Source of the DNA: Heterobasidion occidentale
Taxonomy: Eukaryota > Basidiomycota > Agaricomycetes > Russulales > Bondarzewiaceae
Assembly (NCBI GenBank): GCA_039111635.1
Contig: JBCAQO010000003.1
Coordinates: forward strand, 2,294,001-2,358,000
Reading direction: 5' to 3'
Length of the DNA: 64,000 bases
Of the stretch, positions 32,784-43,647 are shown one piece after another. The notes beneath the pieces are model-generated. The model made no database searches. It saw only the letters and a list, made by a program, of their open reading frames with translations, and had not been told where the DNA came from. Position 1 is the first letter of the stretch, and each line of letters opens with the position of its first letter. The position numbers were made by a program, and so were the translations under genes.

Positions 32784-35700
32784 ACGAGGACGACGGGGAG
32801 TGGCAGCCGGTGGAGCGGGGGTCGGCGAGTCCCGAACCGGAGGACGACGATCTGGGCAGCGAAGAGCTGCAAGGCGACACGACCGGAGACGCCGACGACC
32901 CGGCGGACGTCACCCCCTCTCGTCCCCGCGCCGCCCGCCGCCTCGCCGCCCGCCCTCGCGCCATCCTTGACTCCGACGCCGACTCTGACGCCGAAAATAC
33001 CGCCCCTGCCCGCCCACGTCCCGGCCGTCTGCCCTCCGACGGCTCCGGCTCCCTCGACACCCCAGGCCGCATCTTCTCCCCCTTCACCTCCCAGGTCCCC
33101 GTCGCCCTCGACCTCAAGCACCGCGCGTCCCTCTCGTCCTTCGACGACCACACCGACGCGGAAGATGAGCTCGGCTGCGAGACCGACAAGGAGAACGTCC
33201 GGGGTCTCATGTTCGACCGCGGAGAGGACAAGGAGAACAAGGCCGTCGTGCGGCTCTCGCCCGGCGAGCGTGCTGCGATTGGAGCCGAGCCCGGGATGAC
33301 ATCCAGGCAAGGTTCTGGGCTGTTCGGGATCGCGGAGGGCATGCGCGACAGGCTGTCGATGAGCCCGTCGGGCGTCGAGCACGGAGAACCGCAAGATGAG
33401 AACGACGCGGACGGCAGGCGCGCGCCGCTGAAGGAGCTGGTGAGCCCTCGCGCGGGCGACGACGACGACGACAATCCGTTCGTAGACACGCCGTCGAAAC
33501 GGCCAAAGACCCAGCGCCTGCGTTCGCCGTTACCCTCTTTGCCTCCGCTGTTCGGCGGTATCAAAGACGCGCGCGGGGGCATGTCGCAGTTCTTCGACGA
33601 TGAAGCCGACGCTGCTCCTGCGTTGGCACCAATTGGGAGCATGAATTCCTCCCCACCGAAGCCCGCCGTGGCGCTGCAAGGTGCATTTTCGCAGATGTTT
33701 GGATCTGGCTCTGTCAAAGGAACGCCCAAAGGAGTGACATTTGGTGGGCTGGCCGACGCGTTCGACGAGACTCAGGCGTGTGATCCGTCCGACCGTCTTT
33801 CCTGTTTTGACTCACATTCTCGATGCGTATAGGTAAAGGGCGGCTTCCAAAATCTCAGGAAAGACAACGACGACATTTCGTTGACGCTGGACACGAAACT
33901 TCAGCCCGCGCTCGAAGCGGATGCGACGCTCCTGCAGAAGGCAGATTTAATTTTCGAAAAGGAGCAAGAATACCTGCTCCAGGCCGCCCAGCGCGCCCCT
34001 CCGAAGAAACCCCAACTCTATGTGACGGAAAATGGGTTTGTCTGCTCTTCTTGCTCTATGAAGACGCTCCCATGACGTCTCATCCGCATCGCTGAACCCC
34101 GCAGATTCCTCACCCAAACACGCCCGGACGTCTCCACCCCAGAAGTCTATCGCCCCTCGCCCTCCCAGCACCCGAACTTCTTCCGCACGGAGCCATCCCC
34201 TGCGATCAGCCTGCTGAACTCCTCCCGTCGGCTTCCCCTCGGCACGCTCGCCTTCTCCGATGCGGGCGACACGCCTTTGCGCTCCCCCCTCCGCCGGCTC
34301 AAGCGCCGCGCCTCGCCCTCGCCCCTCGGCCCAACCGGCACCGGCCTTCCCGCGCTTGGCGGGTACCGCTCCTCGTCCCCGCCGTCTCCCTCTCCGGAGC
34401 GCGCGCGCCAGCGCACCGCGTTCGACGTGCTCCGCGCGGGAAAGCCGAAGCCGAAGCTGGGGCGCTCCGAGTTCATCGAGGGCGAGGCGGTCGAGTCGGA
34501 CGAGGAGGACACGCTCGGGTTCGGCGGGGCGCGGCGGAAGCCTGGCGCGGATGACGAGGAGGAAGAGGACGAGGGGGAGCGGGACAAGCTCGTCGAGGCG
34601 CTCATGGACGACACGGCCATGAGCGAGGACGCGCTCAAGCGGGACTTGGTGCTAGAGAAGTTCCAGTGAGTCCTCCCCTTCCTGCCTCGCTGTCTTTTTT
34701 TTTGGCTTGCGTTCGCGATCGGGAGGCGCGCGGCTGACGCTGTGACGCAGGGAGCACCGCGACGAAGACGACGCGCGGATCGAGAAGCTGCACAAGGACG
34801 CGGTCGAGGGCAAGCTGCGCGCGAAGCGGCGTGACCGCGGCGTCGGGCTCGAGGACAGCGAGTCGGAGGACGAGGACGAGGGCGCGCGCATGGCGCGCCT
34901 GCGCATGAAGAAGCGCAAGATTGACGGGGACGATCTCGAGATGCTCGGTGCGCACATTTCCCGCACGGCAGGCGAATGCATGCCCCCGCCACCGCGTACC
35001 GACGTGCGTGTGTCTTTTCCACAGCCCAGCAGCCAGAGACGCGCCCGTTCTACGAGGCGTACCAGCAGCCGATGGTGGACGACAACGCCGAGTTCGAGCA
35101 TCTCCTGCATGACGAGGCAATGGACGATGCGGAGGACGCTGAAGATGGCAGCGTCGACGGTGACGATGACCGTGCGCCGCGCGAGACGGTATCGACCACC
35201 GCGCTGATGGACGAGGTCCGCGAGGCCTCACGGAGCAAGCGCGTCAGTCACTTCTATGGTCTCCCTCTCTCCAGCCTTGATTGATTATTGCTTTTGTCTG
35301 CTGTGGTTGTCGATTCCCGCGCGCAGCACGTCCCTACGCTCGACCCGCACGACGTGTCCTGGGTCGACCGGCAGCGGCCTTCGGCGGACGACGACGACTA
35401 CGACGACCTCGCGCGCAAGGTCAAGATCCGCGAGGTCTCCTCAGCCTCTCGTCGCAGCCGCCAAGCCACCAGCGCAACGGCCATGGACGTCGACGTGCGT
35501 CTCTCTCTTCCCGTGTCCACGGCCTCGCGTCTGATACGCCGTTGCTCACCCGTCGTCTACAGACCCGCCGCCCCGCGCGGCGCGAGAGCGAGCGCGATAT
35601 GGCGCGCCTCACGATGTGGGCGAAGGACGAGAGCTTCTCGCGGCAGGCGGGGGGCTCCGCGTCCGGAGCCGGTGGGGCCGTCACTGGGCTCGGGCGCAAG

Positions 35701-35865
35701 CCCGCGGACGCGCGGGGTGCCGGGGCCAGAGCGGGCGGTGCGGGGCGCGGGGTGGCTGGTCGGATCGCTGAGAACGGGAGCGGGGGCGCGGCGCGAGGGC
35801 CGGTGCGCAAGGCGGCGAGCGGGCTGTCGATGGTCGCGGATCGGCGGGGGCGGTTCGGTGGGTGA
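30611..35865 (+). CDS. MRC1: Mediator of replication checkpoint MRC1 / claspin
   Basis: MRC1 travels with the replication fork and carries the S-phase checkpoint signal to the effector kinase. The start at 30611 gives MAIAQDSSFAPDSTADM. The long N-terminal half is acidic, rich in SQ/TQ and SP sites, and includes LKLTDFMVKSMQ across the second intron. A long middle exon runs to about 33775. After a probable GC-AG intron comes VKGGFQNLRKDNDDISLTLD. The MRC1 domain then runs from RTAFDVLRAGKPKPKLGRSE through KLVEALMDDTAMSEDALKRD and EHRDEDDARIEKLHKDAVEG to a basic helix MARLRMKKRKIDGDD. The tail ends RRGRFGG at 35865. Repeated Asp/Glu-Ser blocks and GC-rich code are notable. The ATG at 30659 (MSSPPS) is an alternative start. 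Confidence 0.9.
32761..32786 (+). repeat. GGGGAC hexamer repeat in MRC1 (encodes Asp-Gly repeats)
   Basis: About four tandem CGGGGA/GGGGAC hexamers encode a DGDGDGD stretch inside an acidic linker of MRC1. The phase is a multiple of three, so length change would keep the frame. Confidence 0.7.
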
Positions 35866-37346
35866 GGTGGTGGGCGGCGCGCTCGTGCGTGGTTGTTGTC
35901 CCTGCCGTCGTCGTGTAGGCGTCCGTTGCTTCTTGTCATTTGTGGTGTCGTGGGACTTGCGATTTGTGATACCTTCTCACTTCTGTCCGTCCGCCCACTC
36001 GTCCGTGTTACGATTCCTGTCTCTCTCTGTATACATCCGTACAACCCATATACCGCCCCGTCTCAGACTCCGCTTTCTAGACTATATTCTCTTCGTTCTG
36101 CGCTATCCCCGTGCCCTGTCGCTGACTCGCTATGCACCCCACTTCCACACCCTGCTCTCCTCTCGCACACAGTACACGCCTGATCGTCTATATGCTCTCC
36201 GATTGAATGTATCGTCTCCACACATGTCCCTCGCGCGAACACGGTGTACTCCACTTATTCCTCAGATGAACGAATTAATGAACGATCACGATGTTTCTGG
36301 CCGCGTCAAGAACGGACGACACGGCGCAGACTTTCGGCGCGTGGCATGAGGTTGTATACAATTTCATTCGACGTGAAAGCGGAACGTCTCGCGATGTAGA
36401 ACTTCTCAATCTCGTCTCTCCTCTCCAGCCTCCCAGGAACCCGCACAAAAAAACAGACAGACAAACAGACAAACAAACAAACAAGCAGACTAACAAAAAG
36501 AATGAAAACCCCACTCGCTCAGACTACTCGAGCGACCCCGTCCCCGCACCGCCACACGTAAAAGAAAGTAAGGACAAGAAAATCCATGCATGAACAACAG
36601 CCGCAGAACGACCCAAGGCCGGGAGAAAATGGAAAGATGCGAGGGCGAAAGAATTAGGACAGGCAGACAAAATCAAAGAAGACAACAAAAGAAAGGGGGG
36701 TGGGCGACATCAGGAATCAAGAACCGGGAGAGCCCAGGAGCCAAAGTCAATAAGAGGCAACGCGAAGCGGCGGTGAGTGCCCATCGGGCACTCGTCTCGT
36801 CGTCATGTAGTCGTGGTCATCGTCATCGCAGCAGTGGCAATGCACCGGATGGAAACAAACAACGGATGCAACAGGAAGGCGGATAAGAAGGGCAAAAAAA
36901 AATAGTTGGAAGGGTATAAGAATAAATAAGTAAGGTCGAGAAAACAGCGTAGATGGGGCGGCGCGCCGGATGGTAAATGTCGAGTAATAGGTGTTCGTGT
37001 GGGCGTAGCAGCGAAGTAGAAGTGAGCAGGTGTGCATGTGAAGGTGCTGGAAGATGGGGGGTTGGGGATGGGGATGGAGGGCCCAGGGGCGGCCTTGCTT
37101 CTAAGAGGGCCCTCGGGGGAGTGTGTGGGTCGGTCGGAGAGGTGATAGCCTGGTTTGAGTGGTATTTCTCGTGGACATTTTCGATAAAAGAATTCGTCGC
37201 GGGGCGTTGTCTCGTCGAGGCGGTATAAAACAGCGGGGGAGAAAGTCCAGAAGGCGGGGCAAGACGAAATGCAAGAGACGGGGAAGCATGCGCGAGCCGC
37301 GATCGCGGGCGCCAATTGCGACGTGGAACGTCCGGGACGAAAAGCG
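35866..37346. other. MRC1 3' flank and gene-free stretch
   Basis: About 1.5 kb between the MRC1 stop and the stop of the small membrane protein on the other strand. It contains an ACAR tetranucleotide repeat and purine-rich sequence from about 36600 to 36960. Long antisense ORFs (for example 36823-37560 minus) are Pro-rich and look like composition artefacts. No gene is supported. Confidence 0.45.
36452..36497. repeat. ACAG/ACAA tetranucleotide microsatellite
   Basis: An interrupted tetranucleotide repeat, first ACAG then ACAA units, about 46 bp long, in non-coding DNA downstream of MRC1. Confidence 0.85.
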
Positions 37347-37897
37347 TCAACAGTGCTGCTTTCCAAAGTTTTTTGGGAAGCGGGCCCACGCGAGGGGTCT
37401 CTGGCGGGTCTGGAGGCTGAGCGGCGGGAGGGCGTAGACCGTGCGCGGGAGTTGGGGTTGGAGCTGGCGCGGGGGTGGGCTTGGGGGCGGGCTTGAACGG
37501 CGTTTGCGGCCGCTGTTCTGATTGAGCTGCGAGAACATCATGGAGGAGAAGAGAGGGCAAAGAAGAAAGGGCGAAGGGTGGATATCAATGTGTGGGCGCG
37601 CGCCGCGGAAGGAGGGAGGACGCGCACCTTGTGTCTGAGCATGATAAGCTTCGCCATACAGGCCGGTGGCCCGCTTTCTCGAAAGGGATTTCCTGTACAC
37701 AAGCGCGTTTCGGGTTAGAGAGACGAGGGTGAAGGACGGCCAGAAAACAAAGACATACGAGCGGCGACGAGGGCGAGTCCGAGCTCGTGTGCATCCGAAG
37801 GCTCGTCGACGGCCATGAAGGAGAGCCATACTGCGGGTATGCGCAGGGAGAGGAGGACGAGGACCGCGACGAGGGTGGCGAGGAACATAACGAACAT
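37347..37897 (-). CDS. Small single-pass membrane protein, unknown
   Basis: I do not recognise a family. The start at 37897 gives MFVMFLATLVAVLVLLSLRI, a strong hydrophobic segment that could be a signal anchor or signal peptide. It continues PAVWLSFMAVDEPSDAHELG and LALVAAR. Two introns fit: one with a GTATGT donor and ACAG acceptor, one with GTGCGC and CGCAG. Splicing gives a basic then Pro-rich tail (LNQNSGRKRRSSPPPSPPP), ending FGKQHC at 37347, about 130 residues in all. A pyrimidine-rich tract lies just upstream of the ATG, as at other promoters in this window, which supports a transcript. The tail frame depends on both splice choices; another frame also stays open. It could be a small endomembrane protein, but function is unknown. 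Confidence 0.45.
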
Positions 37898-38694
37898 CGT
37901 CGAAGGAGCAAGCGTCCGGCGTCACACGAGGAAATAGTATGGTGGAGAGGGAGGAGAGAAATTATGGGGAGGGAAGAGGTAGGAGAGAAAAGGCGGCTGC
38001 GGGGGGTTGCGAGGCCTTGGTGCTCCCTAGCACGGTGTCGAGGCGAGGGACTGCGCGGAGAGGGAGCGTTCGGAGAGGAGGGGAGAGGGGATGGGATGGG
38101 AGTGTGGCCTAGACGATGGACCAACCGACGCCGACGGTCTCTATACTCGATTCCACGCTGACAAACTCCCATCACCATATCACCGGCGCTTCTCCCCAAA
38201 CCCCTCGCCTCGACCAGCCTCGATCTTCCCTCTCCTTGTAGTCTCTGTCTTCGTCCTCGCCGGCACATTTCTCGATCGTCTGATATCTCCTCGATGGTGT
38301 CCAAGACACCGCATAAGCTCGCAGATATCATGGCGTCCTGATTGTCCTTCACCCTCCCCAACGAGCAGACTAATCAGAAGGACCCTTCGATCACCGCCCT
38401 AACCGACTTCTCAATGATTCCCGAACAGGCATCACACGGATCTCTTGTCGTTTCTCCAGCGACCAGATCACAAGGCTCCATGTTTTGTGCGGCGTCCAAT
38501 CCAACATATATTGCACGACCCGCATGAGTCGAGATCAGTTTGACATGTCCTCTTTCATCCCTGACCTCGTTGTAAGTCGGTCCGTGCTTGCATCCGTTGA
38601 CCCTACCTTTAACTCTCTGCAGGTCTTGCGCAAAAAGGCATAATCAAAAGTTCGCATTCTCGATTGAGCTAGACAATTCCACTGCGGTTCAACA
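37898..38694. other. Promoter of the small membrane protein and unassigned sequence
   Basis: A pyrimidine-rich tract on the minus strand (about 37930-38000) fits a promoter or leader. Minus-strand open frames at 38342-38530 are protein-like in places but match nothing. No gene is supported. Confidence 0.4.
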
Positions 38695-39089
38695 GCATCT
38701 TTGATGATCTTATCCATGCATATTCAAACCTGGCTTGGACGCTCGCGCTGGTGCTCAATCGCTTTTCAGCGCCCGGGATCCTCTCATTTGTACAATGCAG
38801 AGCGCCTCCCAGTTATCACCCACATGCTACATACCACCACCCTTTCTACGCACACCGTTGCGAAAGAGTAGCCGGCCGATGACGCCGAGAAAGAGCGGAC
38901 AGAAGACAAGAAGATGTTGAGGTGACCTTCGAGATGTATGGCGTCAATTACAGATACAGCAATCTAGGAGCGTGGAACGAGGGTCCAAATCTCAGAGTTG
39001 CTCTGGCACGGGCGTACTCAGAATCAGGATCTTTCTGTGCAGGTGATCGCGTCCCCGAAGCGCCGTCGCTTTCCAAGTCATCGGCCTAA
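38695..39089 (+). pseudogene. Relic of a phenol-hydroxylase-like FAD monooxygenase
   Basis: Pieces of one family lie in order but in different frames. NLAWTLALVLNRFSAPGIL (from 38727) is the conserved helix after the FAD-binding GD motif of PHBH-fold monooxygenases. A one-base shift near 38790 continues it as YNAERLPVITHMLHTTTL. Then EDKKMLR, an inserted 11 nt or so, and MYGVNYRYSNLG, followed by SGSFCAGDRVPEAPSL, which match the usual LGVNYR and GDRAPDAPG segments. The FAD-binding N-terminus with GxGxxG, the GDAAH motif and the C-terminal thioredoxin-like domain are not found. Frameshifts and an in-frame TGA near 38879 make this a decayed gene. It lies between the small membrane protein and the glycosidase gene. 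Confidence 0.65.
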
Positions 39090-39910
39090 GGACGTGGCAA
39101 AGGCGGCGCTCGTGGCCAACAAGGAGCTGGCACGCTCCCATTCGGATAGCATTGTATAGGGTCGTGATGGCCACGGCACACCTTGTCGAAGAACGAGTTG
39201 ATGACGTGGTTTGACCAGATGCATTCATCGATGCTATCGTGTGTCGGTGGGGGTCCACAGGTGCCTTTCGAAGAACTTGAAGGTATTCGTTCAACTCCTC
39301 GCAGCTCCAATTCGAGCTGTCCTAACCAACGTTCTTGTTGGATGGGCTCAACCATAACGGGCAGAGTCTGGATGATTGTGTTGAAGCTGTTCGCATCCGT
39401 GGAAAACATGTAAGAAAATCTGTTCATAACGCCGAGGCCGGTCTTCCACGTTTATGGGAAAGTGCCGTGCTAAACTTTGAGAGGAGAAACGGAGTGAAAG
39501 CGCTGGACTAGGCTATGTCTTCTCTCATTCCCTAAGCCTACTAGATCTTAGATGCCTCGAATCGCGACCATGATCTTGAGTTAGGACCGACCGCACACTC
39601 CGTTGGAGCGTAATGTCGACGGCAGCGTGTTGTACACAGGCGCTCGTCGTACGCACCACATACTTTTCCCACCCTGTTGTCTTTGCAGCAATTCCATGTC
39701 GATCCGCTCATCGAGATCGCTCAAAGGAATGCGAAAAACGCGAAAAATAGATATCGATTAAATCAATAAAGAAGGTAGTACAGCGATGAACTCGCAAACT
39801 TTTGGCCTCCTAGTCGGCCGTACAGGCAGAGAAATAAACGAGTGGCGACAGCGACGGCGATGACGACAACAACAGAATGGCGCTTACAACACTCCTCACC
39901 GCCTACCCTC
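39090..39910. other. Unassigned sequence downstream of the flavin-monooxygenase relic
   Basis: The plus strand stays open from about 39331 to 39512 in one frame, with protein-like text (LDGLNHNGQSLDDCVEAV, then NAEAGLPRLWESAVLNFERR) ending at a TAG. The minus strand also carries a 113-codon ORF (39086-39427). Neither matches a known family. This may be further relic sequence. From 39520 to 39910 I see nothing. Confidence 0.35.
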
Positions 39911-41706
39911 TCACGCATCCAATGACGCGTAGTAATCCCGATACGCCGCCTGCAGTAGCAGTACAAACGACTGGCCCTCGGGACTGTGCGTGCCGTTCAC
40001 GCTGGGTGTGCTGAACGAGAGCGGGTCGACCGTGTTCTGGAGCCACCCATCCGCGTCGACGCTCTTGTCGATCAGCTCGAACGCGCGGTCCGCCGCGCTG
40101 ATGTATGCCGAGACGCCCGACACCAATGCGAGGCGGTACGTCGAGGCCGCGAGGAGCGCCGTCGAGGCCGTGTCTGCGAACGAGTCCTCTTCGTCGATGT
40201 AGTTGTACAGCGTCCCGTTCTCTTTCTGTTTAGTCGAAGCGCGCGTGTCAGTCCACAGGCATTCCGCGTGGGGTAAGGCGGACGGCAAAACACCCGTACC
40301 TGGTACTTCCACGCCCCGGTCAAGATCTCGCCGATCCAGATCGTCAGATTCAGTTGCTGGTCGTAGAACTGGTCCTCCAAGTCGGACTTGCGGATCGTCT
40401 CCAGCACCCTCAGCATCCCTGCTGCAGCCCACGCGTTACCTACATGTTTCGAAATTTTCGCCTGTCAGTCTTCCCGGAAGAGCCCGTACAGAAACAAATG
40501 TAAAGGAGGACGCACCTGTGCCCCAGAGATGGTCATCGGACCACGAACCGAGCTCGACGTGCCGCCATAGGCTCTTGTCGGCGTCGAACAGGACGTCGCG
40601 ATACAGCCGGCACTGGTCGTATGCGAGCTGCAACAACTTGGTGCCCTCGGCCCCGCCCTCCGACGCGCCGTAGTATGCGATGAACGGCGGTGCCATGTAC
40701 ACAAAGTCCGCCCTATTAACCCGACCGGACAAACGAACGAAATCAGTCAGGCTCCGAAACGTCAGAATACACGAGGCCAAGGAGTCAGGCACGCACCAGA
40801 GTTGCACTTCGCTCTCCCGCTGAGAGATCGCTCCCGCAGCCGAGCGAGGCGCGACGTTCAGGAGGAAGTCGAGCTGGTCCTTCGCGGCGTCCGCAAAGCG
40901 CGTGTCGGACGCGTTTGTGCGCGTCCAGTTGGCGAGCAGGACCGCATTACCGATGCCTGTCACGCGAAGGGAAGGACAAGACGCGTCAACGATTACAGTT
41001 CAGTCAGCCGCTGTCTAGAAGGGTCTAGGCAGCGGGAGAGCAGGTCACGTACTGGCAGGGTCGCCGACGGCGCCATCACCATCGATCAAGGGTAGCGAGC
41101 CGGCAGTTTTGGCGTTCACCACTCTACATGGAATGATCGGGAGAAGTCAGTCGTTAACATTGACTTGTGCGGGAGAAGGGGGGGGGTGGGGGGTGAAGGC
41201 CATGAGGGCGGTTTGCAAGGTGGCTAAGGGACGGCAGGAGAGGAAGTAGGGAGGAGATACGGCTATGATACGCACTGTTCTGCGATTGCGATCACGTCCT
41301 CCGCATTGTTGGTTTGATTCAGCTTTGAGGGCGGCGGGACGCGTCCACCGAAGACGCCCAACGAAGGCCACTCCAATTCCGTCAGTGCTTCCACGGCGGC
41401 CCCAATTTCCCAACTGCGTTAGATGAAAAGACAAAAACAAACGTCGATGACCGCATCAGTATTGATATCTGTTCACAGGCAAGGGGGACATGATGGGCGT
41501 GGGATGAGTGGGATTAGAGCGCACCTCTTGTCGGAGATGTTCAGCATGTTCGCGCGCACGAGCGAGATCCGCTCAGTGCTCATGATGCCTGCCGTCGCAC
41601 GCTTCGCCACGCCTCTCGCGATGGTGGGTGCAGCCGCGACGTGTGGGGTGGACGCTGAGAGCGCCACCAACAGGGCGCTTGGAATCCAAGTGGAGAAGGA
41701 GCGCAT
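39911..41706 (-). CDS. Secreted six-hairpin glycosidase (GH88/GH105-like)
   Basis: A carbohydrate-active enzyme of the six-hairpin (alpha/alpha)6 fold; related GH88 and GH105 enzymes cleave unsaturated uronyl residues from pectin fragments. The start at 41706 gives MRSFSTWIPSALLVALSAST, a clear signal peptide ending near HVAAAP. Several introns follow. Recognisable blocks are SWEIGAAVEALTELEWPSLG, GIGNAVLLANWTRTNASDTR, ADFVYMAPPFIAYYGASEGG, HVELGSWSDDHLWGTGNAWA (with an Asp in the catalytic region) and AAGMLRVLETI. The last exon carries DEEDSFADTASTALLAASTY, SPEGQSFVLLLQAAYRDYY and ends at 39911. Several Asn-X-Ser/Thr sites suit secretion. The closest annotated group in basidiomycetes is simply called six-hairpin glycosidase, so the exact GH number and substrate are uncertain. 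Confidence 0.8.
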
Positions 41707-42308
41707 CGCGTCGATATGATCGGCGTGAGGATCAAAATCGGAGAATGCGACGACAGCTAGAGCTCGGGCGACGTACGTGGACACGGGGCTGGGGAGGACA
41801 TCTGTCGCGACGGAGCGGGGGGTTATATACGATTCGCGGGCAAGGGGGATGGAAGCAGATGATCATGGCAGCGAATTTGCGTGTTCGGTATCGGCCTCGC
41901 ACTGGTCGGTCCCTATTTTGGAAGCCAAGCAAGAATCCCAAATTGAATTTGACAGGAACGCTCGAGGTGCACGAACTCTGCAGGCCCGTGCGACGGACCG
42001 CAGCCAGAGGAACGATGCTCCACTGCCGTAAAATCTCGTCTTCGACGCCTGGGTGCCTCTGATGGCCTCCTCGTGTCCTCGGCGGATCGCAATACACACC
42101 TTTACCCACCTATGAGGTGTAATAGTTCGCTAGCAATGCCTCCGATAGGCACCACCGCAGCACTGGAGAAAGTCTTGAATTTCCGATGCCGGACAGCTTG
42201 GTGTTGAGAAGCTTCGTTCAGTCAGTCATCCGACCAGCGCCTATTACGAGCCTTCCTGAGTCCGAGGTTCATCCTGGCCCATCTAGCCAATATTTTCGAA
42301 GATAATTC
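41707..42308. other. Glycosidase promoter and unassigned sequence
   Basis: The left part is the promoter of the glycosidase, with a TATA box listed separately. On the plus strand a 39-codon ORF at 42178-42297 (MPDSLVLRSFVQSVIRPA at its start) ends just before the small two-exon ORF at 42309 and could be a 5' exon of it. I cannot prove this. Confidence 0.35.
41823..41829 (-). promoter_or_regulatory. TATA box of the six-hairpin glycosidase gene
   Basis: The minus strand reads TATATAA here, about 117 bp upstream of the ATG at 41706, with a G/C-rich flank. It is the clearest TATA box in the window and fits a regulated, secreted-enzyme gene. Confidence 0.5.
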
Positions 42309-42559
42309 ATGAAGGGAAGAACGGTATATCATATTGAGGTGCTGCGATATGATGATCATATTGCGGAGGAGTTTTATAACACCGAATTCAGGCAGGTTTG
42401 GACGGAGGTCGCTGACTAATCCATCGTCCGCACTAACCGTCGTGCTAGTAACATCAGAGCCTATCAGAGCATTCGACGCTGCCCGACGATCACCTCCGCG
42501 AGGACGAACTAAGACTCAAATTGGGAGCCAAGATCGAGAGAGCTCAACAGGTGTGTTGA
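42309..42559 (+). CDS. Small two-exon ORF of unknown function
   Basis: I do not recognise a family. Exon 1 (42309-42395) encodes MKGRTVYHIEVLRYDDHIAE and ends EFRQ. A 62-nt intron (42396-42457) has a GT donor, a CTAAC branch site and a CAG acceptor. Exon 2 (42458-42559) encodes SLSEHSTLPDDHLREDELRL and ends ERAQQVC before TGA. Both junctions are phase 0. The result is 62 residues, charged and probably helical. The amphipathic pattern and the intact intron look like a real exon pair rather than chance. It may instead be part of a larger gene: other protein-like stretches lie at 42178-42297 and at 42823-42935. No neighbour suggests a role. It may also be a decayed fragment. Confidence 0.4.
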
Positions 42560-43647
42560 GTCTAGTAACTTGTCCACCTCCGATGCAGTGACACCCTGAC
42601 AGAGATTCTCACAGACCCTTCAAGTTCATTTGTCTTGTAGAAGAACTCAAATGAACGGGTGGACGAAGTGTGGATGATCTGAAGTGCAGATAAATGCAAT
42701 TGCTCCGCGCATCGCCATCTTCTTGGAAGTCGATGCTGCCTGTTGCCACGAATGCTGGCAATGTGACTGAGAAAATCCCCAATTTTCCTGTGAGCATTCG
42801 AAAATCAACGCGGTAAGGTACTATGTCTCGTTATCAAGTCAAGCGCTCGTATCGCTCACAAACTCTTTCGAACATGATGCATGATGGCAAGGAATGTGTT
42901 CATGAGCACAACGACCCCGAGAGCTCTGTCAAGGTATGATCTATTTTCGTTGGACAATTGAATGCAGGCATACCGTCGTTCTCTTCTCGGCATGGTCACT
43001 TGCATGTGTTGAATTTGAGAAAATAGGCGCATTGGAGCCTACTTCCCAGAACGAGATTATAGGCTGTCCTTGCAGAGCAGTCTCAGTTGAGGACAGGAGT
43101 TACAAGTAAGGGATGAAAGTGAAGACGACTGGGCAGACCAGACCAAGTGAGCACCAAGAACCTGCAGTCATGAACCTCGCTTGAACTAGAGAGTATAAGC
43201 CCCACAAGTAACGACGTTCACCGAGCATTCTCGGCGGTCGAATTTCAACGATAGACAATCTCATGATAAACAGAAATTCGATAGTGTCCAGTGCGAACAA
43301 GACAGTCGTTCTGTTGCAAGGGATTTTGAATGTTTTACGAGAGGAGGTTGTCGGGCGCTTGCTAGGATTGTTCCCACTGTTTGGCCATGTGGCTGTTACG
43401 CCTCGAGCGCCGCGCTTGAGACAACTGTTCTGCACAGTGAACTCCACCAACCACATCCCTTGTTCTTTCCGTTCACACTCTCTGTCCATTCGTCTCAGTG
43501 GTGACGGTGGCACTGATCTCCACTCCTGCTCTCTTCCTGTCAGCTTGAGAGCCTTTCAACTACCGGTCGTCTTAGAGGAAGCCCATACACATCCTCACAG
43601 TGCCACCTAATGGATGGCCTCTCTAAGGCGCGTGCGTTCTTGTTAAC
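42560..43647. other. Unassigned 1.1 kb upstream of THO2
   Basis: A plus-strand stretch near 42823 reads MSRYQVKRSYRSQTLSNMMH and reaches an AAG/GTATGA donor at about 42935, but no family is recognised and the following exon stops early. The right end is the THO2 promoter. No other feature is supported. Confidence 0.35.

Noticed and set aside
32221..33729. 502-codon antisense ORF within MRC1
   Set aside because: It arises from high GC content opposite a long acidic exon. The sense strand has family motifs and the antisense strand has none.
37585..38361. 258-codon minus-strand ORF upstream of and overlapping the small membrane protein
   Set aside because: It is Arg/Ser-rich low-complexity text over the pyrimidine-rich leader, in a different frame from the hydrophobic segment.
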